Shown: piece after piece, positions 22,243-30,300 of the stretch
Numbering within the stretch: position 1 is the first letter of the stretch
How the letters are laid out: every line of letters starts with the position of its first letter
Assembly: GCA_051005875.1 (NCBI GenBank)
Contig: JBPCIX010000019.1
Coordinates: forward strand, 1-36,247
Reading direction: 5' to 3'
DNA from: JBPCIX01 sp051005875
GTDB taxonomy: Bacteria > Actinomycetota > CADDZG01 > JAHWKV01
Length of the DNA stretch: 36,247 nucleotides
The notes under the pieces: model-generated
What the model saw: only the letters and a program-made list of their open reading frames with translations
Told to the model about the DNA's origin: nothing
Databases searched by the model: none
Translations under genes and position numbers: made by a program

Positions 22243-23553
22243 GTGCCCCAAGGCGTTGCTGCCGGCGTTGCAGCCGGCCCATCGACCCCTTCTCCAATCA
22301 TACTTGCAGGCGCCGGCTATTCGGCTAAGACGGCCCCCGTCGAAGCGGTAAGGGAGGCCTTCGACCTAGCCGCCAAGCAGCTCGGCGGCCGGTCGATCGA
22401 TTTGATATTCATGTTTGCTTCGCCGGAGCACTCTCTAAAAGCCGAGGAATTGTCGGGCGCGATTGCCTCATGCGTGGCGGCGATCCAGCCTCCTGAAGTC
22501 GCTCGGGCGGAGCAGAACCCGTCCGAATCCGAAAGCGAGCCGGAGTTTTACTTTCCGCGTCCGATCGTTCTGGGATGTACCGCCCAGGGGATCATCTCTC
22601 AGGACAAGGAAATCGAAGAGGGGCCGGCTTTGTCGATTTGGATGGCGCACCTTCCGGGGGCCGAGTTGCATCCATTCTTTTTGTCAATTGAGTACACGGC
22701 CGACGGTATGTCGCTGGTTGGCCTCCCATTGTTCGTACCATCGTTTCATTCCGCGCTGGTATTGTCGGAGCCGAACAGCTTTCCAACCCAAATACTGCTC
22801 GACGGTTTTAACGCAGAACACCAAGGAATGCCGATCGTCGGCGGCCAGGCTAGCGGCGGGGGCCCCGGGCAGAATTTCTTGATAGTGAATGACGTTGTAA
22901 CGAGATCCGGAGCGGTGGGAGTGCTGGTCGGTGGAGATGTAAAGCTTCAGGCGATTGTTTCGCAAGGCTGCAAACCGATAGGAAAGCCCTTAATTGTCAC
23001 TGCGGCCGAAGGCAACGTAATCCACATGCTGGGCGGAAGACCACCGTTGGCCAGGCTCCGCGAAGCAGCCGCTCACTTGCCACCCGAGGAGCAGGCCAAG
23101 ATTCTTCAGAACCTTCAGGTGGGAGTCATCATTGATGAACTCAAGACCAACCCAGGACGTGGCGATTTTCTGGTCCGGGGCCTGCTGCATGCCGATATGG
23201 AATCCGGCGCAATCGCAATCGGCGACGTGGTACGAGTCGGCCAAACCGTTCAGTTCCAGTTGCGCGATGCAGGCACGGCCGATGAAGATCTGAAGTCGAT
23301 GCTAACCGCTTATGGCGACGATGGCGCACCGTCGGGGGCGCTCATGTTTACATGCAATGGCCGCGGTGCCCGGCTTTTCGGCTCGCCCGATCACGATGCC
23401 GCCGAACTTCAGCACTCCTTCCCCGGCTTAGCGACGGCGGGCATGTTTTGCGCGGGCGAGATTGGCCCTATAGGTGGCCTAAACTTCTTGCACGGATTCA
23501 CAGCTTCGATAGCGCTGTTCGAGAACAGCACCGGCACGAACAAGGACTCCTAA
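22243..23553 (+). CDS. FIST-domain sensory protein
   Basis: FIST_N and FIST_C domains are predicted small-ligand sensors, thought to bind amino acids or similar. The N-terminal half has IDLIFMFASPEHS, the CTAQGIIS turn and a GMPIVGGQASGGG segment. The C-terminal half has RGLLHADMESGAIAIGD, VRVGQTVQFQLRDA, MFTCNGRGARLFG and CAGEIGPIGGLNFLHGFTAS, the classic FIST_C end. No membrane helix or output domain is present, so it is a soluble stand-alone sensor. It follows fumC by 2 bp and precedes a TPR-adenylate cyclase by 100 bp on the same strand, which may act as its output. Ligand unknown. Confidence 0.92.
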   Translation: MPQGVAAGVAAGPSTPSPIILAGAGYSAKTAPVEAVREAFDLAAKQLGGRSIDLIFMFASPEHSLKAEELSGAIASCVAAIQPPEVARAEQNPSESESEPEFYFPRPIVLGCTAQGIISQDKEIEEGPALSIWMAHLPGAELHPFFLSIEYTADGMSLVGLPLFVPSFHSALVLSEPNSFPTQILLDGFNAEHQGMPIVGGQASGGGPGQNFLIVNDVVTRSGAVGVLVGGDVKLQAIVSQGCKPIGKPLIVTAAEGNVIHMLGGRPPLARLREAAAHLPPEEQAKILQNLQVGVIIDELKTNPGRGDFLVRGLLHADMESGAIAIGDVVRVGQTVQFQLRDAGTADEDLKSMLTAYGDDGAPSGALMFTCNGRGARLFGSPDHDAAELQHSFPGLATAGMFCAGEIGPIGGLNFLHGFTASIALFENSTGTNKDS

Positions 23554-23653
23554 CGTTTACGACGAAACGCTACCGTTAAGTACCTGGGAGTTGTAGCTTG
23601 GAGGCCGGAGCGCGACAATACACACCGAGACCACATTTCCTTTTGGAGGGTGT

Positions 23654-25627
23654 TTGAGTCAGGTAATTGATCAAGCCGAGTTAGGAGGGGCGCTTGAGGG
23701 GGCCCGGAACGCCTTGGCCGGCCGAGGGTGGAACGAGGCGTTTGACCTTTTCAAGCAGGCCGCCGAACAAACGACCCTGGCTCCGGAAGACCTGGAAGGC
23801 CTGGCAGAGTCGGCCTGGTGGACCGGGCGACTCGACGAAAACCTCGGTGCCCGAGAACAGGCTTTCAGTGCCTATCTTGGGGAAAACAATACCCGACGAG
23901 CTGCGCTTTGCGCTATTGCTTTGGCGCGAGATTACTGGGGCAAGCTGGCCCACTCCATTGCTGCAGGCTGGCTCAAACGGGCCGAGCGACTCTTAGAAAA
24001 CGATCACGACTGCGCAGAGTTCGGCCATCTGCTCGTCGTACAAGCTCTTGGCGGCCTGGAATCCCATGAGCCCGATGCCCCCATGCACATTGGAGTAAAG
24101 ATTCTGGAGCTTGGAACCCGCTTCGGCGACCGGGACCTCCAGGGGTTCGGCCTTTTGTTTCAAGGGAGGAAAAAGGTTGCCGACGGTTACGTAGAAGAAG
24201 GCTTGGCCCTCCTCGACGAAGCCACTGTCGCAGCCGTCAGCGGAGAGCTTGGACCGCTGGCCACTGGAGTCATCTATTGCATTGCGATTACCTCGACCAC
24301 CACGTTGCGCGACTACCGGCGGGCAGGGGAATGGACCGAGGCCGCTAAGCGCTGGTGCGAGCGTCAATCGATCTCGGGGTTCCCCGGCATCTGCCGGGTG
24401 CACCGGGCCCAGATAATGCATCTGCGCGGCATGTGGACGGAAGCCGAGAAAGATGTTCGATTGGCCATCAGCGAACTAAAGGACTTCAGCCTCGCTGTCG
24501 CTGCTGAGGGGTTCTACGAGCTCGGCGAGATACGTCTGAGAATGGGCGACCTGCGCTCTGCCGAAGAGGCTTTCCGCCAAGCGCAAGAACTTGACCATGA
24601 CCCCGAACCGGGAATGGCTCTGCTGAAGCTTGCCGAAGGCAACGTGGCCGCTGCAAGCACGCTAATACGGCGGGCGCTGGCCGAAGACACCCACGAGCCG
24701 CTTTACCGATTTGCCCTGTTAAACCCCCAAGTCGAAATAGCGCTGGCGGCCGGTGATATCGAGACTGCAGCCGTGGCGACCGAGGAACTTCAGCAAATTG
24801 CGGAAACTTACAGAACTCCGGCCCTTCAGGCCGCTGCGTTCCAGGCCACCGGAGCCCTGGAGCTTAGCCGGAGCGAGTTTGTGGAAGCCGAGAAAAGTCT
24901 GCGGCATTCGGCCCGGCTCTGGAAGCAGGCCGATGTGCCCTACGAGGCAGCCAGAAGCTGCGTCCTGTTGGGCAAGGCGTATCGAGAGCAGGGCGACGAA
25001 GATTCAGCGACGCTTGAATTTGAGACGGCGGCTGCAACGTTCCGAAGGCTGGGGGCGCCCTTAGACCTCGAAGCGGTAAACAAGTTGATGGGCGGCAAGG
25101 GCTCACGTAATGGGTCTGGGACCTCAAGGGTTGTCAAGACCTTCATGTTCACCGACATCGTTCGCTCCACCAACCTCGTCGAGGCTCTCGGCGATGAGGC
25201 GTGGGGGAACATGCTCGACTGGCACACCCGCACGCTGCGCAGCCTGTTTCTTGCCCATGCGGGCGAAGAGGTTAAGCAGGTCGGCGACGGTTTCTTCATC
25301 ACATTCGAAAAACCGTCGGATGCTCTGGGCTGCGCGGTCGCCATCCAGCGCAGCCTTTCCGAGCACCGCAGGACCCACGGATTCTCACCGCAACTAAGAA
25401 TCGGGCTTCACTGCGGAGATGCAACTAAGAAAGGCCGCGACTACGAAGGCAAGGAAGTTCATACCGCCGCCAGGATCGGCGCGATTGCGGGGGCCGACGA
25501 GGTAGTGGCCAGCATCGGAATGTTCCGGGCCGCCGAGTCCGGTCTCCAGGTGGCTGAAACCAAAACAGTTTCCCTAAACGGAATCGCCAACCCGGTCGAG
25601 GTAGTAACGGTAGCCTGGCAGCAGTAA
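23654..25627 (+). CDS. TPR-repeat class III adenylate cyclase
   Basis: Residues ~1-480 are helical TPR-like repeats (FYELGEIRLRMGDLRSAEEAF is the clearest). The rest is a class III nucleotide cyclase domain. Metal-binding Asp501 lies in FTDIVRST and Asp545 in VKQVGDGFF. Lys541, three residues before GD, is the usual adenine-selecting lysine. DYEGKEVHTAARIG holds the catalytic Arg, with His at the position often Asn. The product is probably cAMP. The start is TTG 23654, with GGAGGG 3 nt upstream. No membrane helix is evident, so it is a soluble cyclase controlled through its TPR region. No cAMP receptor is in the window. Confidence 0.92.
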   Translation: MSQVIDQAELGGALEGARNALAGRGWNEAFDLFKQAAEQTTLAPEDLEGLAESAWWTGRLDENLGAREQAFSAYLGENNTRRAALCAIALARDYWGKLAHSIAAGWLKRAERLLENDHDCAEFGHLLVVQALGGLESHEPDAPMHIGVKILELGTRFGDRDLQGFGLLFQGRKKVADGYVEEGLALLDEATVAAVSGELGPLATGVIYCIAITSTTTLRDYRRAGEWTEAAKRWCERQSISGFPGICRVHRAQIMHLRGMWTEAEKDVRLAISELKDFSLAVAAEGFYELGEIRLRMGDLRSAEEAFRQAQELDHDPEPGMALLKLAEGNVAAASTLIRRALAEDTHEPLYRFALLNPQVEIALAAGDIETAAVATEELQQIAETYRTPALQAAAFQATGALELSRSEFVEAEKSLRHSARLWKQADVPYEAARSCVLLGKAYREQGDEDSATLEFETAAATFRRLGAPLDLEAVNKLMGGKGSRNGSGTSRVVKTFMFTDIVRSTNLVEALGDEAWGNMLDWHTRTLRSLFLAHAGEEVKQVGDGFFITFEKPSDALGCAVAIQRSLSEHRRTHGFSPQLRIGLHCGDATKKGRDYEGKEVHTAARIGAIAGADEVVASIGMFRAAESGLQVAETKTVSLNGIANPVEVVTVAWQQ

Positions 25628-25732
25628 TTCAAAGGACAACATCGGCGTCTTTGTGGACCTGCTTTCGGCCCTAGTGAACGCCAACCTGGGCGATGACGAC
25701 TTCGTCAACCGGTTCCGCTGGCTCATCTAGCT

Positions 25733-26008
25733 TTAGAGGCTCGGCCAGTCCTTGCTTTCTTGCGGCTTGTTCAGAACGTCTTCCAGGGATGGGCCTTGCT
25801 TTGGCGGCGGCTTAAGATCCTCCAGGCCCCTTTTTCCCCTTATGTCGCCCGCTGCTTTCAGCACATCGTCCAGCGTTTGCTTGGGCGCCCCGAACAGTCT
25901 GATTCTGAGCGCCGCCAACAGACTCGCGTGTTCTTCAATCAGCCCTGTGTTTCGGTCGATCTCGGTCAGGGCTTCCTCAGCCTGCCGCAGTAAATCTTCG
26001 TCGCTCAT
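25733..26008 (-). CDS. Hypothetical acidic protein, 91 aa
   Basis: Family not recognised. Heptad-like Leu/Ile and acidic residues in EEALTEIDRNTGLIEEHASLLAAL suggest a helical, perhaps coiled-coil N-terminal half. The C-terminal half is Pro/Lys-rich with two similar TLDDVLKAA / SLEDVLNKP motifs. It starts 10 bp after the P-loop ATPase gene on the same strand. There is no Shine-Dalgarno, and TAGCGT lies 7 nt before the ATG, so it may be leaderless or coupled. It is the last gene of the lhr run. Confidence 0.65.
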   Translation of the reverse strand: MSDEDLLRQAEEALTEIDRNTGLIEEHASLLAALRIRLFGAPKQTLDDVLKAAGDIRGKRGLEDLKPPPKQGPSLEDVLNKPQESKDWPSL

Positions 26009-26018
26009 TTGGTCGACG

Positions 26019-26561
26019 CTAGTCTAGGGCCGCCAGGATCTTGGCCACTCGTTCCTCCACCGAGCCGGTCACCGAAGTAAACCCAATGTCGTGGTACTCC
26101 AGGATCGAAAGGAGCCTTTCGTCGATCTCTTTTTGAAACTGCGGATCATCGGGCCTGAGGCCGTCTAGAACGATGGGGAACTCGATCGGCAGATAAAAGA
26201 CGTGCGAATAGTTTCCGCGGAGTCGCCTTTCGGCCAGTTTCTTGCACTCCTCCCAAAGAGCTATCTCCTTGGTAGCAGGCTGGTTGTCGAGAACCCATCC
26301 GGCGTAGGCCATGACGTCGACCAGCGAGCGATCACCTACGAAGTCAGGAGTGGAAATTTCGTTGTTGTATTGCTTTAGAAAAATGAGAGCTTCAGTTGCC
26401 GGGGTGGCGTCTTTGTCGAGCTTAAAACCCAGCTCGACCACCTCGCGCGCGGTCTCGGGTAGAAGCGGTAGATCGAGGCGCGCCGCCAACTCTTCAGCAA
26501 GCGTTGTCTTGCCGGTCGAGAAACTGCCCACAATCGCTATACGAATACTCATAGTCTCCAT
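26019..26561 (-). CDS. P-loop ATPase of the NadR/kinase-like AAA_28 type
   Basis: The Walker A motif GSFSTGKTTLAEELA near the N-terminus and a nucleotide-kinase-like layout (LLPETAREVVELG, DFVGDRSLVDVMAYAGWV, SHVFYLPIEFPI) resemble the ATPase/kinase domain of NadR and related small P-loop proteins. The NadR-type adenylyltransferase domain is absent, so the substrate is unknown. Its ATG shares one base with the glycosylase stop (TAATG), showing translational coupling. An ATG three codons later, with GGAG 3 nt upstream, is the alternative. Linkage to lhr and the glycosylase suggests nucleotide or DNA-damage metabolism, by inference. Confidence 0.82.
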   Translation of the reverse strand: METMSIRIAIVGSFSTGKTTLAEELAARLDLPLLPETAREVVELGFKLDKDATPATEALIFLKQYNNEISTPDFVGDRSLVDVMAYAGWVLDNQPATKEIALWEECKKLAERRLRGNYSHVFYLPIEFPIVLDGLRPDDPQFQKEIDERLLSILEYHDIGFTSVTGSVEERVAKILAALD

Positions 26562-27391
26562 TATTCCAGGCTAAACGGCGACGGTACTTGATGACTTCTC
26601 GGACCCTTTTTGTGGCTGCTGCCCTGGCAGGTTGGACACCAATACGTAAGGCGCGCGGGGGTTCCCTGGTTGGCCACCTGAATCAAATCTCCGCACCGGC
26701 GGCAGGGCTTGCCGGGGCGCTCCATTACGTGCCACTCCTGGCCGTGGCGGGTATTTCCGGTGGTTGCCTGCTCAGGGTGATCGATGTTCAGTCTCATCAG
26801 TTTTTGGGCGAGGCTAAGCACTGCTTCCAAATTCTCGATCTGGGATACCGGAGTCCACGGGCTGAGGCCTTTCAGGAATAGCGTTTCGTTCTTGTAGAGA
26901 TTGCCTATTCCGGCGAGATTTCTCTGGTCGAGCAGGGCCTCGGCTATAGAAAGGTCGGGCTTGCTCTGGAGTCTCGCCATCGCCTCCTGCATGTTCCAGC
27001 CGGGGCCTAGGATATCGGGCCCGAGGTGCCCGACTAACCGGTGTTCCTCGGCAGATGGCACTATTTCGATCATGGCCAGCCGGTACCCGACTGCGGTCCA
27101 ATCGTCGGTTTCGAGAACCACTCTTATTTCAAAACCCGGTCCCCGCCAGCGGTCTTCCGGCCTGTACAAAACCCAAGCGCCCTCCATTTTTAGGTGGGTC
27201 CTTAGAGTCATGCCCTCGTTGGTTCTGGTCAAGATGTGCTTGCCTCGCGGGGACACTTGCTTGATGGTTTGGCCGGCCAAGTCGGCCCCGGCCAATTTCG
27301 GCACTCTGAAATCGGCTTTCGTTAGAACCTTTCCTGCTAAGGCCCGGTGCAGCGTGCGGCACACTCTAAAGACAGTGTCGCCTTCAGGCAC
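26561..27391 (-). CDS. Fpg/Nei-family DNA glycosylase (Nei-type)
   Basis: The protein removes oxidised bases and nicks at the abasic site. It starts MPEGDTVFR, where Pro2 is the Schiff-base nucleophile and Glu3 the acid. RNLAGIGNLYKNETLF near residue 160 is the helix-two-turn-helix. The C-terminus has a zinc finger with C-x2-C (CRRCGD) and C-x2-C (CPTCQG), so the four cysteines are intact, followed by a basic tail. The layout resembles actinobacterial Nei2 more than classical Fpg. The start overlaps the lhr stop by 8 bp, matching the lhr-nei adjacency known in mycobacteria. Confidence 0.92.
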   Translation of the reverse strand: MPEGDTVFRVCRTLHRALAGKVLTKADFRVPKLAGADLAGQTIKQVSPRGKHILTRTNEGMTLRTHLKMEGAWVLYRPEDRWRGPGFEIRVVLETDDWTAVGYRLAMIEIVPSAEEHRLVGHLGPDILGPGWNMQEAMARLQSKPDLSIAEALLDQRNLAGIGNLYKNETLFLKGLSPWTPVSQIENLEAVLSLAQKLMRLNIDHPEQATTGNTRHGQEWHVMERPGKPCRRCGDLIQVANQGTPARLTYWCPTCQGSSHKKGPRSHQVPSPFSLE

Positions 27392-30300
27392 GCAGCCGAA
27401 GACCCCTTGGCGTCTGGCGGAAGCCGGCCGTCTCCATCGCCTTCGCGACCGGAGAATCGAGGATGAAATCGCCGTCTGCCTTCTCGACGGCCAGCTTGCC
27501 CAGACTGCCCTCTCTTACGGCGAGCGCCAGGGCATCGACCGCCGGCTGAAGCCGCGCCGGGTCCTCGGTGAAGGTGAGCAAGGTCTTGCCGCCCCTTTCT
27601 ACGTAGATCGTCAGTGCGCCGTCGACCAGGACAACCAGGGCGCCGGCCTTGCGCCCAGGACGGTGCCGGGTCCGAGCCGGAACCGCCCCGCTTGAAGCTG
27701 CGGAGAGTTCGGGCCACGGCAGCGCCGCTCCGTGGGGGTTGGCGGGGTCTGCAGCGGCTAGAACGATTGCGGCGGGAATCGAGGCAGTTCGTTCGTCGGT
27801 CGAGGCATTTGAATATGGCCGTGGGTTAACCATCTCGCGCATTCTGTCCACTGCACCGGGTGTCGCGAACTGCGCCCCACCGAGGCCTTCTATGAAGTAG
27901 CCGCGCCTACAGGCGCCCTTTTCTTCGAAAGCCTTCAGCACCGGATAAACACCGGCAAAACCGCCCGGCGCCCGTTCACTCATTGCCCCGCCGCGGGTGA
28001 CCACGCCGTGGCGATCCAATAGCTGCTCGGCCTGGGCGTGCGCGCGGCGAGTTTGGTCGCCGGAGACTGTCGGCAGCAAACTCCATCTGCCCGCGCCCTG
28101 CGCAGGGCTCTCAGCGGCGGGCAAGCTCAGCCCGCCCCGCCGTCGTCCGCCCCGCCGCCAGTTTTCTGAGTGGGCCCTCGCCCGGCGGCGGCCGCGTATC
28201 AGAGCGCGAAGCGGCGCTATGGTGTCGTTTGTAATCAGCCCTGCCCACACAAGATCCCAAAGGGCGTCCAGCAGCTCTTGGTCTTGACTTATCCCGGCCA
28301 CCGATTGAATCTGGCGAAAAAACATTGCTCCGCCCCCGGACAGGGCTTCCAAGAGCCGACTGGAGTTTTCACTGAGGTCAACGGAGGAGCCCGGAGGTAG
28401 CAGAACCGCCGCGTCCTGGGCCAGATAGAGGCTGATCCAGCCATCGTCTTGGCCAAGCGATTCGGATCCGGCCCAGATCACATCGCCCGCGCCTGAAAGT
28501 TGGTCGAGCATCGCCGGCGAATATCCCGCTATACGCGCCGGCAGCACCAGGCTCTCCAGCGCGCTTGCAGGAACCCTCGCCCCTTGCAGCTGTTCGATGA
28601 CTCTCAGCAAACCGCCCGGCCCCCGGGCCGGGCTCAAGACTCCTTGCCACGCCGGCAGGAAGCGACCGAGAACCTCCGGCGGCGCTGCCTCGACCTCCTT
28701 CCGCAGTTTCGCCATCGAGCGACGACGCAAAGATCTGAGAACCTCCGAATCGCACCATTCCAGCGCGCCGCCTTCCGCTACCGGCCTGAACTCACCGCGC
28801 ACGACCCGGCCTTCGGATTCAAGCCGGCGAAGAGCGTCGCTCACAACCGCGACCCCGAGCCCGAGATGCTCGGCCGGGGCTGAGGCTTCAAAGGGGCCGT
28901 GGCTTCTCGCATACTTGCCAATGAGGTCGCCCACCGGGTCGGCGACAGGTTCAAGGAAGGCCCCAGGGATTCCAACCGGCAGCGGGACCCCCAGCGCGTC
29001 CCGATAGCGGGCCGCGTCTTCAATAGCAGCCCAGCGTTCTTCGCCCGCGATTCTTATCCGAATTGCCCGGCGCTGCTCTTCGAGGTCAACAAGCCAGCTC
29101 GGCTCGGCCCCCCGCTCGATCAAGTGAACCGACGACATGGCGCCCATGGTTCTTAGTGCGTCGTGAGCGTCATCGGCGTTGCGCAGCCTTCGGCCATCGG
29201 CAAGGCGCTGGACTTCAAGCTCCACTTCCGCCAGGGCTTTCGGGTCGATCAATTCGCGAAGCTCCGCGGTTCCAAGAAGCTCCGCCAGCATCGCTGTATC
29301 CAATGAAAGCGCCTGCGCTCTGCGCTCGACCAGGGGAGCATCGCCTTCATACAAAAACGCTCCCACGTAACCGAATAACAACGACCCAGCAAAGGGCGAC
29401 GCCGCGGGCGTTACGACTTCAACAACCCGCATTTTTCTCGAGCGAAGGTCCGTCATTAGCTCCACTAATCCGGGGAGGTCGAAAACGTCCTGCAGACACT
29501 CGCGCATGGTCTCCAAAATGATCGGGAACGACCCATAGCCCGCCGCTACCTGCAACAAGGTTGCGCTTCGCTGGCGCTGCTGCCACAAGGGGGTTCTCCG
29601 ATCCGGCTGCCGCCTCGGAAGAAGAAGAGCCCGGGCGGCGCACTCACGGAAACGGCTGGCGAATAGCGCGGAGCCGCCGATTTCAGCAGTCACGAGCGCT
29701 TCGATTTCTTCTGGTTCAAATAGAACCATATCGAGCGAGCCGGGTGCTTCGCTCAATTCACCCAGCACGCGATCGAGGGACTCTTGGGCCCCCAGTCCGT
29801 CGGGAAATCTGATTACGATGCCATCATCACTGTGCATGGTTTGAACCTCGAAGCCCATGCGCTCGGCAACCCGCGCCTTTATGGCCAATGCCCATGGAGC
29901 ATGCACTTTGGCACCGAGCGTGGAGTGGACGCATACTCTCCAGTCGCCCAGCTCATCGCGAAACTTCTCAATCACGATGGTCTTGTCGTCGGGTATTTGA
30001 CCGGTTGCCGCACGCTGCTCTTCGAGGTATTGAACCAGATTAGAACGAGCGAATGAATCCAGCCCGGCGTCTTCCAATCGCTTTTCGCGCGTCGCCGGCT
30101 CGGCCGCTATGACCTCGCGCATAAACCTGCCCAAAGCCCGGCCGAGTTCCACCGGCCGACCCTCGGCGTCGCCTTTCCAAAAGGGCATCTTGGCCGGTTC
30201 GCCGGGAGCGGGAGTGACGATCACTCTGTCATGAGTTATTTCCTCGATCCGCCAACTCGAGGCGCCAAGTGCGAACACTTCGGTGACCCTTGATTCGTAG

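Noticed and set aside
25653..25730. Short plus-strand frame (25 codons, GTG start) after the cyclase gene
   Set aside because: No ribosome site and no recognisable motif; it may be a decayed gene end but the evidence is too thin.
29063..29521. Plus-strand 152-codon frame inside lhr
   Set aside because: Arg/Pro/Ala-rich antisense shadow of the helicase gene.
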